Assembly (NCBI GenBank): GCA_000285855.2 | Contig: HE978651.1 | Location: forward strand, 236,036 to 300,035 | Source: Ruminococcus sp. JC304 | GTDB taxonomy: Bacteria > Bacillota > Clostridia > Lachnospirales > Lachnospiraceae | Reading direction: 5' to 3' | DNA length: 64,000 nucleotides | Shown here: positions 1 to 8,765 of the stretch, piece after piece | Layout of the letters: each line of letters starts with the position of its first letter | Position numbering within the stretch: the stretch's first letter is position 1 | Notes under the pieces: generated by a model | The model's input: the letters and a program-made list of their open reading frames with translations, nothing else | The model's database searches: none | Told to the model about the DNA's origin: nothing | Position numbers and translations under genes: made by a program

Positions 1-231
1 AACAGATATCAGAAGGATCCGGAGAAAAAGGAATATTTACAGGCAGCAGAGGATGAATGGAATTATATTAAAACTTATATGTTGGATCCAAGAGATGGTT
101 CTGAGTGGTTCTGGTATGTAAAGGAAGACCACACACCTGGAGACGGACCTATTGTAGAACCATGGAAATGCCCGTATCATAACGGACGTATGTGTATGGA
201 AGTAATAAGGAGGATGAAAAATGCTGAATAA
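1..231 (+). CDS. Cellobiose 2-epimerase (AGE family), C-terminal fragment cut by the window edge
   Basis: Frame 1 is open from the first base to a TAA at 229-231, giving 76 residues. The tail has a [14 protein letters not shown] block, which resembles the conserved C-terminal block of the N-acylglucosamine / cellobiose 2-epimerase (alpha6/alpha6 barrel) family. In beta-mannan users this enzyme turns Man-beta-1,4-Man into Man-beta-1,4-Glc, the substrate of the GH130 phosphorylase encoded immediately downstream. The two genes overlap by 11 bp, which implies one operon and translational coupling. The N-terminal part lies outside the window, so substrate preference cannot be judged from sequence; the neighbour is the main argument. 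Confidence 0.8.
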   Translation, partial: NRYQKDPEKKEYLQAAEDEWNYIKTYMLDPRDGSEWFWYVKEDHTPGDGPIVEPWKCPYHNGRMCMEVIRRMKNAE

Positions 232-3073
232 ACAGTATTACGTTGAAAAAGCGAAAGTAGAGAAACTAATCGCAAGAAAAAATCAGAAAACAGATTTTTA
301 CAATGGAATTTATGACCGTTATGAATATCCGGTACTGACAAGAGAGTTTGCACCGGTTGAATGGAGATATGACCTGAACCCGAAGACAAACCCGAATTTC
401 CAGGAACGTCTCGGAATCAATGCAGTGATGAACTCCGGTGCTATTGAGCTGAACGGGAAATATTATCTGGTTGTCCGTGTAGAGGGAAATGACCGTAAAT
501 CTTTCTTTGCAGTAGCAGAGAGCGACACAGGAATCGACGGATTCCATTTCTGGGACTACCCGGTACAGCTTCCGGATACCTGCCCGGAAGAAACAAACGT
601 ATATGATATGCGTCTGACCAAACATGAAGATGGTTGGATTTATGGTGTGTTCTGTTCCGAGAGCAAGGATAAAACAAATCCGGATCTTTCCGCAGCAGTT
701 GCAGAAGCAGGTATCGTAAGAACAAAAGATCTTAAGACATGGGAGCGTCTGGATAATCTGAAAACACTTCATTCCCCGCAGCAGAGAAACGTAGTTCTTC
801 ATCCGGAATTTGTAGACGGCAAATATGCATTCTACACACGTCCTATGGATGGTTTCATTGAAACAGGAAGCGGCGGAGGAATCGGATTTGGTCTCTGTGA
901 TGATATTGAACATGCAGTGATCGATGAGGAGAAGATTATCAGCAAGAGAATCTATCATACTCTGACAGAGTCCAAGAACGGTGCAGGTGCAGTGCCGATC
1001 AGAGGTAAGAAGTGCTGGATCAATATTGCTCATGGTGTAAGAAATACAGCGGCAGGACTTCGTTATGTCCTCTATGTATTCGGAACAGATTTAAATGATC
1101 CTTCCAAAGTGATTGCTGAACCATCCGGTGTATTTCTTGTACCACTTGGAAAAGAGAGAGTCGGAGATGTTTCCAATGTAGTATTTACAAACGGCGCTAT
1201 TGCAAAGGCGAACGGAGATGTTTACATCTATTATGCTTCCTGCGATACCAGAATGCATGTGGCAACCACTACAATTGATAAACTGGAGGATTATCTGTTT
1301 AACACACCAAGAGATCCTCATCGTTCTCCTGACTGTGTAAAACAGCGCTGCGAACTGATCATGAACAATACCTATCAGCGCTGGTGTGAGGATGAGTATT
1401 TTGACGCAGATACAAGAGCCGAGTTAAAAGCCATCGCAGATGATCCTCAGGAGATCAAAGAGAGATTTTACAAAGATCTGGAATTTGGTACAGGCGGACT
1501 GAGAGGAATCCTGGGTGCCGGCACTAACCGTATGAACATTTATACAGTAAGAAAAGCAACTCAGGGTCTGGCAAACTTTATTATCAAAGAGAATGCACAG
1601 TCAAAGGGTGTTGCCATTGCCTTTGATTCCAGACATATGTCACCGGAATTTGCAAAAGAGACAGCTCTGTGCATGGCAGCAAACGGAATTAAGGCATATA
1701 TTTTCCCGTCCCTTCGTCCCACACCAATGCTTTCCTTCGCACTTCGTGAGTTAGGCTGCACAGCAGGTGTGGTTGTAACTGCAAGCCACAATCCGCCACA
1801 GTACAATGGATACAAAGTTTACTGGGAGGACGGCGCACAGATCACAGCTCCTAAGGATAAACAGATTATTACAGAAGTTCAGGCAATCACAGACTTTGCT
1901 CAGGTGAAGACTATGTCTGAAGAAGATGCAAAGGCAGCCGGTCTTTATGAAGTGATCGGTGAAGAGATTGATGACAAATACATGGAAGCTCTTAAGAAAC
2001 TGGTTCTCCGCCCGGAAGCCATCAAAGAGCAGGCAGACAAGCTGAAAATCGTTTACACACCTCTTCACGGAACAGGTAATATTCCAGTAAGACGTGTACT
2101 GAAAGAACTTGGATTTAACAATGTTTATGTAGTAAAAGAGCAGGAGCTTCCTGACGGAGATTTCCCTACAGTAAGTTATCCGAACCCGGAGGATAAGAAC
2201 GCATTTACACTGGCTCTGAAGCTTGCGGTGGAAGTGGATGCAGACATTGTTCTGGCTACTGACCCGGATGCAGACAGACTTGGAATTTATGCAAAGAATG
2301 AGAAAACCGGCGAGTATGAAAGTTTCACAGGAAATATGTCCGGAATGCTGATCCTGGAATATCTCCTTTCCCAGAGAAAAGAACTGGGTATGCTTCCTGA
2401 GAATGGTGCTGTTGTAACTACGATTGTTTCCGGAAAAATGGCAAGAGCTATTGCGAAAAAATACAATGTGGCACTGATCGAGACACTGACAGGATTCAAA
2501 TACATCGGAGAGCAGATCAAATTCTTTGAGCAGAATCACGACCATGAATTCCTCTTCGGATATGAAGAAAGCTACGGCTGTCTGGAAGGCACTCATGCAA
2601 GAGACAAAGATGCAGTTGTAGCTGTTATGGCTCTCTGCGAGGCAGCAGCTTACTATAAATCAAAAGGAATCACTCTCTGTGAGCAGATGGAGAAGCTGTA
2701 CCAGAAATATGGTTTCTATAAAGAAAGCCTCTTCTTCCAGACATTCCAGGGAGTAGAAGGAAAAGCGAAGATCGATGGTCTGATGGATGCGCTGAGAAAT
2801 GAGATTCCGAAAGAGGTTGGTCCGTTCAAGGTAACTGCCCTGGAAGATTACAAGAAGAGCGTTCGCACAGATATCGCAACAGGAGAGACTTCTGTACTGT
2901 CACTTCCGGAATCCAATGTTCTGTACTTTGAACTGGAAGACAGCGCATGGTTCTGCGTAAGACCTTCCGGAACAGAGCCGAAGATTAAATATTATGCAGG
3001 CGTGAAAGGCGCAGACGCACAGGATGCTGAAGAAAAACTGGAAGCATTATCCAAGGCTGTTGTGGAACTTTAA
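221..3073 (+). CDS. Fusion of GH130 mannosylglucose phosphorylase and alpha-D-phosphohexomutase
   Basis: 950 residues in one uninterrupted frame. Residues 1-380 are a complete GH130 subfamily-1 phosphorylase: Asp129 in VYDMRLT matches the general acid of Bacteroides mannosylglucose phosphorylase (Asp131 by recall), followed by the GGGIGFG loop. Residues 381-950 are a full PgcA-type phosphoglucomutase/phosphomannomutase: active-site Ser522 in TASHNPPQ, metal loop DPDADR from Asp681, sugar loop GYEESYG from Gly780, and phosphate loop RPSGTEPK from Arg914. The second domain begins exactly at a Met codon (1361) with no clear ribosome site before it. Known chemistry: GH130 gives Man-1-P plus glucose, and the mutase converts Man-1-P to Man-6-P. 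manA follows, completing the route to fructose-6-P. These enzymes are usually separate polypeptides, so the fusion is notable. ATG 221 overlaps the epimerase end. Confidence 0.9.
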   Translation: MLNKQYYVEKAKVEKLIARKNQKTDFYNGIYDRYEYPVLTREFAPVEWRYDLNPKTNPNFQERLGINAVMNSGAIELNGKYYLVVRVEGNDRKSFFAVAESDTGIDGFHFWDYPVQLPDTCPEETNVYDMRLTKHEDGWIYGVFCSESKDKTNPDLSAAVAEAGIVRTKDLKTWERLDNLKTLHSPQQRNVVLHPEFVDGKYAFYTRPMDGFIETGSGGGIGFGLCDDIEHAVIDEEKIISKRIYHTLTESKNGAGAVPIRGKKCWINIAHGVRNTAAGLRYVLYVFGTDLNDPSKVIAEPSGVFLVPLGKERVGDVSNVVFTNGAIAKANGDVYIYYASCDTRMHVATTTIDKLEDYLFNTPRDPHRSPDCVKQRCELIMNNTYQRWCEDEYFDADTRAELKAIADDPQEIKERFYKDLEFGTGGLRGILGAGTNRMNIYTVRKATQGLANFIIKENAQSKGVAIAFDSRHMSPEFAKETALCMAANGIKAYIFPSLRPTPMLSFALRELGCTAGVVVTASHNPPQYNGYKVYWEDGAQITAPKDKQIITEVQAITDFAQVKTMSEEDAKAAGLYEVIGEEIDDKYMEALKKLVLRPEAIKEQADKLKIVYTPLHGTGNIPVRRVLKELGFNNVYVVKEQELPDGDFPTVSYPNPEDKNAFTLALKLAVEVDADIVLATDPDADRLGIYAKNEKTGEYESFTGNMSGMLILEYLLSQRKELGMLPENGAVVTTIVSGKMARAIAKKYNVALIETLTGFKYIGEQIKFFEQNHDHEFLFGYEESYGCLEGTHARDKDAVVAVMALCEAAAYYKSKGITLCEQMEKLYQKYGFYKESLFFQTFQGVEGKAKIDGLMDALRNEIPKEVGPFKVTALEDYKKSVRTDIATGETSVLSLPESNVLYFELEDSAWFCVRPSGTEPKIKYYAGVKGADAQDAEEKLEALSKAVVEL

Positions 3074-3093
3074 TTACATAAAAAACTTGAAAT

Positions 3094-3167
3094 ATCTGTC
3101 TGGCTAAGTAAAATAGTAGACAGATAGCAAAGAAAAAGGGCACGCAGGAGAATCTCTCAGGCGTGCC
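3094..3167 (+). other. Two small hairpins between the fusion gene and manA
   Basis: The 119-bp gap holds an 8-bp perfect inverted repeat, ATCTGTCT (3094-3101) with AGACAGAT (3118-3125), and a GC-rich 7-bp one, GGCACGC (3139-3145) with GCGTGCC (3161-3167). The second ends about 10 bases before the manA ribosome site. Neither is followed by a T-run, so they do not look like strong terminators. They may be processing or stability elements. Confidence 0.4.
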
Positions 3168-3192
3168 TGAAGTAAATGGAGGAAATTTACAA

Positions 3193-4134
3193 ATGGCAAT
3201 TTTTAAATTAAAACCAAGCTGCAAGGATTACCTCTGGGGCGGTACAAGATTAAGAACAGAGTTTGGAATTGAATATGACAGGGATCCTCTGGCAGAGTCC
3301 TGGGAACTTTCCTGTCATCCGGACGGACCAAGTTATATCGTAAATGGAGAATATACAGGGAAAACTCTGCAGCAGTATATTGATGAAAACGGTAAAGAGA
3401 TTCTGGGAACTGACTGCCAGTACTTCGAGCAGTTCCCGGTTCTGATCAAATTTATTGATGCAAAAAAAGACCTTTCCATCCAGGTACATCCGGACAATGC
3501 TTACGCACTGAAAAATGAAGGACAGTATGGAAAAACCGAGATGTGGTATGTGATGGATGCGGCAGAAGGGGCAAGCCTTTTCTACGGATTTGCAAAAGAA
3601 GTCTCTGAAGAAGAATTCGAGGAACGTATCCGCAATCATACTCTCACAGATGTTCTGAATAAAGTAATGATCCATAAGGGTGACGTACTTTTTATTGATC
3701 CGGGCACCATCCATGCCATCGGAGCAGGAAGCCTGATCGCTGAAATCCAGCAAAATTCCAATGTTACATACCGTGTTTACGACTATGGACGCAAAGGACC
3801 GGACGGAAAGGAGCGGGAACTTCATGTAGATAAGGCTCTTCAGGTAACAAAACGTGAGCCTGCAGCTACTGACAGGGATTTCGGACCACACGTTGCATCC
3901 TGCGAATATTTCACAGTGGACAAAGTGATCCTGGACGGACTGAGAAGAAAGAAACTGACAGGAGAAGCTGACGGCACTTCCTTTGTAAGCGTACTGGTTA
4001 TGAGTGGTGCGGGTAGGATCACTGCAAGCGGCCAGACTATGGAAGTGAAGAAGGGTGACAGTATCTTTATCACAGCCGGTTCCGGCGAGTATGAGCTGGA
4101 AGGTGATATGGAGGCACTGCTTACCACTGTATGA
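3193..4134 (+). CDS. manA: Mannose-6-phosphate isomerase, class I
   Basis: Interconverts mannose-6-P and fructose-6-P in the cytoplasm. The 313-residue length fits the short Firmicute ManA type. Zinc ligands are visible in IQVHPDN, KTEMWYV and PGTIHAIG, in the usual order of the cupin fold. ATG 3193 (MAIFKLKPS) is preceded by GGAGG at 3178-3182; the in-frame GTG at 3163 lacks a ribosome site and lies in the arm of a hairpin. It follows the GH130-mutase fusion and would feed its Man-6-P into glycolysis, so it likely belongs to the mannan operon. Confidence 0.93.
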   Translation: MAIFKLKPSCKDYLWGGTRLRTEFGIEYDRDPLAESWELSCHPDGPSYIVNGEYTGKTLQQYIDENGKEILGTDCQYFEQFPVLIKFIDAKKDLSIQVHPDNAYALKNEGQYGKTEMWYVMDAAEGASLFYGFAKEVSEEEFEERIRNHTLTDVLNKVMIHKGDVLFIDPGTIHAIGAGSLIAEIQQNSNVTYRVYDYGRKGPDGKERELHVDKALQVTKREPAATDRDFGPHVASCEYFTVDKVILDGLRRKKLTGEADGTSFVSVLVMSGAGRITASGQTMEVKKGDSIFITAGSGEYELEGDMEALLTTV

Positions 4135-4189
4135 TCAGGTGATAAAAATGCATTTTCTGTATCATTTTTTTAAATGTCATAAGATGATG

Positions 4190-4232
4190 AAAAAAGCTTT
4201 TGCAAAACAATAGGATTTGCAGAAGCTTTTTT
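4190..4232 (+). terminator. Intrinsic terminator of the mannan operon
   Basis: A 17-bp stem with one G-U pair, arms 4190-4206 and 4216-4232 (core AAGCTTTTGCAAA / TTTGCAGAAGCTT), with an A-run on the left and T-run on the right. It sits 55 bp after the manA stop. The A/T symmetry means it could act in both directions, but the genes on both sides are on the plus strand. Confidence 0.75.
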
Positions 4233-4295
4233 GTATTTTTTGAAAAACATACTACTTAGAGAATGTGAAATTCCGGGATTTCAGCAGAAACAGCC

Positions 4296-4323
4296 TTGCA
4301 ATTTATTTTGAATACGTTATAAT
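4296..4323 (+). promoter_or_regulatory. Candidate sigma-A promoter for lrgAB
   Basis: TTGCAA (4296-4301), 16-bp spacer, perfect TATAAT (4318-4323), located 90 bp before the lrgA start. Spacing and -10 are close to consensus. Confidence 0.65.
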
Positions 4324-4339
4324 AAAAAAACGTAACGAA

Positions 4340-4391
4340 CCGAGATTGGTTAGACCAATAACGGATAAATGTTTCTGAATCCTAGGGAAAC
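4340..4391 (+). promoter_or_regulatory. Structured 5' leader of lrgAB (two hairpins)
   Basis: Hairpin 1: CCG (4340-4342) pairs with CGG (4362-4364), enclosing ATTGGT (4345-4350) paired with ACCAAT (4354-4359) over a TAG loop. Hairpin 2: GTTTC (4371-4375) pairs with GAAAC (4387-4391) over an 11-base loop. Both lie between the promoter and the ribosome site. The first could also be a DNA operator. I do not recognise a known riboswitch consensus. Confidence 0.4.
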
Positions 4392-4412
4392 GACAATTAG
4401 AGGAGATTGGAA

Positions 4413-4781
4413 ATGAAATACGTAAGACAATTTTGGGTTATTTTACTGTTATCTGCAATGGGAGAGGCATTACATGTCCTGATTCCGCTTCCTGTACCTG
4501 CAAGTGTGTACGGACTGGTGATCATGCTGATCGCACTGGGAACACACATTATCAAGCTGGAACAGGTTAAAGAAGCATCTGAATTTCTCATAGAGATTAT
4601 GCCGGTTATGTTTATTCCGGCAGGTGTTGGATTACTGACAGCCTGGGGCATACTGAAACCGGTATGTGTGCCGATCATTCTGATCACAGTGATCACTACA
4701 GTTGTGGTAATGGTTGTGACAGGTCGTGTCACACAGGCAGTTATTCGTAGGGACAGAAAGAAAGGACAGAAAAGATCATGA
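4413..4781 (+). CDS. lrgA: CidA/LrgA-family holin-like membrane protein
   Basis: 122 residues, almost all hydrophobic with four predicted membrane segments, and a basic C-tail ([11 protein letters not shown]) typical of LrgA. ATG 4413 has GAGGA at 4400-4404, so it is preferred over the TTG at 4407. The family is described as a murein hydrolase regulator or holin in Staphylococcus, and the LrgAB-type pair PftAB transports pyruvate in Bacillus. The stop overlaps the lrgB start (ATGA), showing coupled expression. Which role applies here cannot be told from sequence. Confidence 0.85.
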   Translation: MKYVRQFWVILLLSAMGEALHVLIPLPVPASVYGLVIMLIALGTHIIKLEQVKEASEFLIEIMPVMFIPAGVGLLTAWGILKPVCVPIILITVITTVVVMVVTGRVTQAVIRRDRKKGQKRS

Positions 4782-5470
4782 CACAATTTATGAGTAATTC
4801 CCTGTTTTTTGGCGCAGCGATCAGCCTGATCGCATATGAGGCAGGACTTCTTTTGAAAAGAAAATTTAAGATGGCAATTTTTAATCCGCTTCTGATTGCG
4901 ATTATTGCAGTAATAGCGGTGCTTTGTTTACTGCATATTGATTATGACACCTATAATCAGAGCGGTCAGTATATCAGCTACCTGCTCACGCCTGCAACGG
5001 TCTGTCTGGCAGTTCCGTTGTATCAGCAGATGGAACTTCTGAAAAAGAATCTGAAAGCCGTAATCATTGGAATTGTTTCCGGTGTACTTGCCAGTCTGGT
5101 CAGTGTGCTGATTCTTGCAAAGTTGTTCAGTCTGAGCCATGAGCAGTATGTAACACTTCTTCCGAAGTCCATTACTACTGCTATCGGAATGGGCGTTTCC
5201 GAGGAATTGGGTGGTATAGTAACGATTACAGTTGCAGTTATTATCATTACCGGTGTTCTGGGAAATATGATCGCAGAGACTGTGATCAAACTGGCACATA
5301 TAGAAGAACCCATCGCTAAGGGACTGGCACTTGGAACTTCTGCCCATGCCATCGGTACTGCCAAGGCAATGGAGCTTGGTGAAATAGAAGGTGCAATGAG
5401 CAGTCTTGCAATTGCAGTGGCAGGTCTGCTGACCGTTATAGGAGCATCTGTGTTTGCCCAGTTTATGTAA
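4778..5470 (+). CDS. lrgB: LrgB/CidB-family membrane protein
   Basis: 230 residues with six or more hydrophobic segments. The block [20 protein letters not shown] and the later [21 protein letters not shown] are hallmarks of LrgB. It acts with LrgA in the cytoplasmic membrane, in autolysis control or in pyruvate/3-carbon exchange. Start ATG 4778 overlaps the lrgA stop by 4 bp. A strong terminator follows directly. Confidence 0.9.
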   Translation: MTQFMSNSLFFGAAISLIAYEAGLLLKRKFKMAIFNPLLIAIIAVIAVLCLLHIDYDTYNQSGQYISYLLTPATVCLAVPLYQQMELLKKNLKAVIIGIVSGVLASLVSVLILAKLFSLSHEQYVTLLPKSITTAIGMGVSEELGGIVTITVAVIIITGVLGNMIAETVIKLAHIEEPIAKGLALGTSAHAIGTAKAMELGEIEGAMSSLAIAVAGLLTVIGASVFAQFM

Positions 5471-5481
5471 GTAATATAGGG

Positions 5482-5537
5482 ACTGTCATGTTAAGGAACT
5501 TAAGTAGAGCTTAAGGAGTTAACATGACAGTTATTTT
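5482..5537 (+). terminator. Strong intrinsic terminator of lrgAB
   Basis: CTGTCATGTTAA (5483-5494) pairs perfectly with TTAACATGACAG (5519-5530), with a further inner CTTAAG/CTTAAG stem, then TTATTTTTT. The 3' arm contains AAGGAG and ATG at 5524, which mimic a ribosome site and start codon but are part of the hairpin. Confidence 0.85.
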
Positions 5538-5540
5538 TTA

Positions 5541-5627
5541 CAAACAAATGTTCGAAAAGTACTTCCATTTTAGGATAAGGTGTGGTATTATACTTGAAAA
5601 CGAATATATGTTCGGAAAATATGTTCG
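5541..5627 (+). promoter_or_regulatory. SOS promoter: three LexA boxes around an extended -10 element
   Basis: Box 1 CAAACAAATGTTCG (5541-5554), box 2 CGAATATATGTTCG (5601-5614) and box 3 GGAAAATATGTTCG (5614-5627) match the Firmicute LexA site CGAACATATGTTCG at 12, 13 and 12 of 14 positions. Between boxes 1 and 2 lies TTCCAT (5563-5568), 17 bp, then TATTAT (5586-5591) with an extended TGG in front. LexA bound at boxes 2 and 3 would cover the start site. No lexA or known SOS gene is in the window. Confidence 0.75.
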
Positions 5628-5647
5628 ATATAAGACTGAGGAGGGCA

Positions 5648-5874
5648 ATGAGACGACAAATACAGCAAGCACCACACATAGAACAGGAAAAAAAGAAAGC
5701 CGCAAGCTTTCCAGAACAATGGCAGTAATTCTGGGACTGATCGTAACACTGGAGGTAATGATCGCCGGTGGGATGATCCTTAACATTGATTTTCACTCTG
5801 CGGATACGATTGCGGTGATCCTGGGATTTTTGGTTTTATATTCGGGAGTTGTTGCAGTACTGACTGATAATTGA
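5648..5874 (+). CDS. Small SOS-controlled two-span membrane protein, reading frame apparently split
   Basis: The only ATG with a good ribosome site (GAGGAGGG at 5638-5645) after the SOS promoter is 5648. Its frame encodes 26 residues, ending in TAA at 5726-5728. The membrane part (two hydrophobic spans, ending VVAVLTDN at 5874) is in the -1 frame. The frames can be joined at A-AAA-AAG (5689-5695), a canonical -1 slippery heptamer, with stem GAAAGC/GCTTTC (5695-5700, 5706-5711) right after it. The product would be 75 residues. Alternatively ATG 5719, which overlaps the TAA region, is translated by coupling (51 residues), or the gene carries an indel. Starting at 5524 is unlikely because that ATG lies in the lrgAB terminator. 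Function unknown; SOS control suggests division arrest, a toxin-like peptide or membrane stress. Confidence 0.55.
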
Positions 5875-5950
5875 GGTTGCTGTCCGGCATATTATGATGT
5901 AACATGTCATATATAACATTCACTCATGAAATAATGGTAAAGGGGAAAAT

Positions 5951-6919
5951 ATGACGGTAAAATCAAGATTGCTGGAAATGTTGGAGAAGTATAAGGGAGA
6001 AGTGATTTCCGGAGAGCGGATTGCAGGTGAGCTGGGCTGTACCAGGGCAGCAGTATGGAAAGCAGTGAAATCACTCAGGGAGGACGGATATATCATAGAG
6101 GCAGGACCTAATAAGGGTTATATGCTGGCAAAGGATACAAATCGGTTGTCCCAGGAGGGAATCCGTCTGTTTCTGGATGATCCGGAGGTTAAAGTAGATA
6201 TTTACGATGAGCTGGAATCTACAAACCAGACTGCCAAGAAAGAAGCGATGATAGGAAAAGCAGGACATGGAGCCTTTGTAATTGCCAGAAGTCAGACTGC
6301 GGGAAGAGGACGCAGACGGCGGGAATTTTATTCCCCTGCAGATGCCGGGCTTTATATAAGTGTGATCCTGAAACCCCAGGGAACCCTACAGGACAGCTTA
6401 CTGATCACAACAGCGGCAGCAGTGGCAGTCTACAGAGCCGTTGCGCAGATCTGTGGAATCCAGCTTGATATTAAATGGGTTAATGATCTGTTTTATAAAG
6501 GAAAGAAAGTCTGTGGAATCCTCACAGAGGCTGTCACAGATTTTGAAAGTGGAAATATTGAGTTTGTGGTAGTTGGTATAGGATTGAATCTCTACCTGGA
6601 TCAGGAGAAACTGCCGCAGAAATTAAGAAGTATAGCTGGAGCTCTTTATGAGACAAAAGAAGATGCAGAACGGACAGACCGTAATCAATTGACAGCAATG
6701 ATTGTGAACGAGCTGCGAAAAGAGACAGCAGATCTGAAACTATCTCCGGATTATGTGACACATAACATGATCCCGGGACATCAGATCACAATTACAGACG
6801 GAACCTCTTCCAGGCAGGCATTTGCATTGGAGATATGCAGGGACGGAAGGCTGAAAGTACGGGAAGAGGATGGGCAGGAGACAGTATTGTCCTTTGGGGA
6901 AGTTTCGGTGACTATATAG
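5951..6919 (+). CDS. birA: Biotin-[acetyl-CoA-carboxylase] ligase / biotin repressor
   Basis: 322 residues, the bifunctional BirA type. Residues 1-60 are a winged helix (GERIAGELGCTRAAVWKAVK). The ligase domain has the STNQTAK entry motif, the biotinyl-AMP loop GRGRRRR (118-124), catalytic KWVNDL around Lys175, then CGILTE, and a small C-terminal SH3-like domain. It activates biotin and attaches it to biotin carrier proteins, and probably represses biotin uptake or synthesis genes, none of which are in the window. AAAGGGG lies just before ATG 5951. Confidence 0.93.
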   Translation: MTVKSRLLEMLEKYKGEVISGERIAGELGCTRAAVWKAVKSLREDGYIIEAGPNKGYMLAKDTNRLSQEGIRLFLDDPEVKVDIYDELESTNQTAKKEAMIGKAGHGAFVIARSQTAGRGRRRREFYSPADAGLYISVILKPQGTLQDSLLITTAAAVAVYRAVAQICGIQLDIKWVNDLFYKGKKVCGILTEAVTDFESGNIEFVVVGIGLNLYLDQEKLPQKLRSIAGALYETKEDAERTDRNQLTAMIVNELRKETADLKLSPDYVTHNMIPGHQITITDGTSSRQAFALEICRDGRLKVREEDGQETVLSFGEVSVTI

Positions 6920-6956
6920 CTATATGGAAAATTGCATTGTTTTCCGAGCTGCTATA

Positions 6957-7011
6957 AAAATGAGATTCAGATTTGCGGGTAATGTACAATCGCAAATCTG
7001 AATCTCATTTT
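6957..7011. terminator. Bidirectional terminator between convergent birA and the 7022 gene
   Basis: A perfect 21-bp inverted repeat: AAAATGAGATTCAGATTTGCG (6957-6977) and its complement at 6991-7011, with a 13-base loop. A-run on one side and T-run on the other fit termination in both directions. Confidence 0.85.
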
Positions 7012-7021
7012 GGGTTCAGGG

Positions 7022-7750
7022 CTAATTGGTACTGCTATCAGTATCTTTGAGCTCTTCGGAAATTTCTTTTTTTAATGATACAGGATGATTGTTGGTGTCT
7101 GTTATATCAGTAGTATTTGCAGAAGTTTCAACATTTTCAACATTTCTCATATCCTGCTGGTATGGACGATATGGTGTCCAGTAGTGTTCTTCTTCATCGG
7201 AACTGTCATGGTGTTCTTCATCCAATGCATCCTTCTTGCGGGTGAGAATATAAATTCCTGCAAAAATGATAGCAGCTGCAATTACGAGCTGTGGCAGATG
7301 ATATGTGAATCTACCGATAACATCAGCCAGATAGCCGGGTAAGATCATATAGAGGAAATCCATCAGGTTGTTCCACAGAATAGAAGCACCAAGAAAAATC
7401 AGCAGAACTGCGGTTAAATTTCTGTGATGTTTAAGCAGGGAACGGATATCTCCTGTCAGTTCATCCATATGAAGAACATAGGAATCTTCTATGGAATAAA
7501 ACTCTTCCTCAGAAAGAGATTTCAGATTGTGCACATTAAAGAAACTGTAGAACCAGATGATCGGAATCAGAAACACAAGCCAGTCCATTCCGGTACATGC
7601 TCCGATTGCAAAGACACCCCAGAATAAGAACATAATACTGATTCCCTGTTTTTTGAATCCCATGTACATTTCTCCTGCGCCTGGAATCAGGGAGAAGATA
7701 AAAAGCCAGAATCCACGTTTTTGTTTTTGCATACTTTTATTTGCCTCCAT
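7022..7750 (-). CDS. Membrane protein of an ECF sigma operon, function unknown
   Basis: 242 residues. N-terminal basic segment, then two or three hydrophobic spans (FWLFIFSLIPGAGEMYMGF resembles the first helix of TM2-type proteins), a cytoplasmic linker, two more spans near residues 110-165, and an acidic, Asp/Glu/Thr-rich tail. Third gene of the sigma / anti-sigma operon; its start lies inside the end of the anti-sigma gene (14-bp overlap). It may be a structural or sensory target of that sigma factor. No enzymatic motif seen. Confidence 0.7.
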   Translation of the reverse strand: MEANKSMQKQKRGFWLFIFSLIPGAGEMYMGFKKQGISIMFLFWGVFAIGACTGMDWLVFLIPIIWFYSFFNVHNLKSLSEEEFYSIEDSYVLHMDELTGDIRSLLKHHRNLTAVLLIFLGASILWNNLMDFLYMILPGYLADVIGRFTYHLPQLVIAAAIIFAGIYILTRKKDALDEEHHDSSDEEEHYWTPYRPYQQDMRNVENVETSANTTDITDTNNHPVSLKKEISEELKDTDSSTN

Positions 7751-8231
7751 TCATTAATTTGCTGGAAAAATCACTGATATATTTTATAAAAGAACTGGTG
7801 CCATCACCAATGTTCTGGCCAAGTTCTCTGGTGAACTGGTAGAGCCTGCCGTTTTCATGTTCGGGCAATGTTTTGTCTATCTGAGAGGAAGTATCCTGAT
7901 GTAAGGAAGTGAAATCCAGGTTGGGGATACTGAATAAAAGCAGCAGGGCAACTATCACACCGGCAGCAGTCTGAAGACTGTAATGGAGCAGCTGCATTTT
8001 GCGGGATGCTTTATTTGCTGCCCGGGCAAGCTGTATTTCACCGGAGTCTGCTTTGGTCAGAATCTGTTCCATCAGATAGGAAGGAGCAGTATCCGTACTG
8101 CTGTCTTCCTGTTCCATCATCTGATCCAGACAGAAATCGCAGTGATCAAGATGTGACAGAAATTCAATGACTTCCTGTGTGTTCATATTTCCGTTGTCAA
8201 ATTCTATTAAATCCTTCTTATCAATATGCAT
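7737..8231 (-). CDS. Zinc-type anti-sigma factor, single membrane span
   Basis: 164 residues. The cytoplasmic N-terminus has HLDHCDFC, the H-x3-C-x2-C zinc anti-sigma (ZAS) motif, around residues 29-36. A membrane span follows near residues 85-105 (TAAGVIVALLLLFSIPNL), then an extracytoplasmic domain of about 55 residues. It directly follows the ECF sigma gene with no gap, the standard cognate pair arrangement. It would hold the sigma factor inactive until an envelope signal releases it. Confidence 0.85.
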   Translation of the reverse strand: MHIDKKDLIEFDNGNMNTQEVIEFLSHLDHCDFCLDQMMEQEDSSTDTAPSYLMEQILTKADSGEIQLARAANKASRKMQLLHYSLQTAAGVIVALLLLFSIPNLDFTSLHQDTSSQIDKTLPEHENGRLYQFTRELGQNIGDGTSSFIKYISDFSSKLMNGGK

Positions 8232-8738
8232 CTAATCACCCCTTTCAAGCATCTTTTTCAGCATTGCCCTTGCGCGATAGAGCTGTGTCTGAATTGTTTT
8301 CGGATTTTTTCCTGTCTGTTGTGCAATCTCAGGTACTGACAGTTCCCTGCAGAAATGTGCGTAAGCGACTTCTTTGTAGGGACTTTTCAGTTGCATACAC
8401 AATGCTTCTACGTGAGTATTGGATGCAGCTTTCATGTATTCATCCTCGGGAGAGGATTGTCGATCCGGAATCTGGGAAAAGTAGGTGTCTTCTGTTGGAA
8501 TACTTCGCCGCCCGGCTGCTTTCAGATAGTCCAGGCATTTTCGGACAGCAATCTTGCTTAGCCAGGCTTTTTCATAAGTGCCGTCAAAACGTGACAGGTT
8601 TTTATAGGCAGACAGAAATACTTCCTGAGTAAGATCTTCGGCATCGAATGGATTGCCGACAGATTTCAGGCAGATCGAGTATATTAAGTTCTGGTATTGC
8701 TTAATCAGATATTCCAGATATTGTTTTTCTGTGATCAT
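8232..8738 (-). CDS. ECF-type RNA polymerase sigma factor
   Basis: 168 residues from ATG at 8738, chosen because AAGGAG lies 6 bases before it; an upstream ATG at 8762 would put that site inside the gene. Region 2 (LIYSICLKSVGNPFDAEDLTQEVF) and region 4 (YKEVAYAHFCRELSVPEIAQ with the HTH QTGKNPKTIQTQLYRARAML) are both present. Transcribed leftwards with its anti-sigma and a membrane protein. A candidate self-recognised promoter lies 30-60 bp upstream. Confidence 0.9.
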   Translation of the reverse strand: MITEKQYLEYLIKQYQNLIYSICLKSVGNPFDAEDLTQEVFLSAYKNLSRFDGTYEKAWLSKIAVRKCLDYLKAAGRRSIPTEDTYFSQIPDRQSSPEDEYMKAASNTHVEALCMQLKSPYKEVAYAHFCRELSVPEIAQQTGKNPKTIQTQLYRARAMLKKMLERGD

Positions 8739-8765
8739 TGCTGTCTCCTTTTCCCTGTTCATTTA

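Noticed and set aside
1751-2596. 281-codon open frame antisense to the mutase domain
   Set aside because: Shadow frame opposite a conserved enzyme; no start signal.
5524-5647. ATG 5524 with AAGGAG as start of the SOS-region protein (116 residues)
   Set aside because: The ribosome site and ATG are part of the 3' arm of the lrgAB terminator, and the coding stretch would run through the SOS promoter and all LexA boxes.
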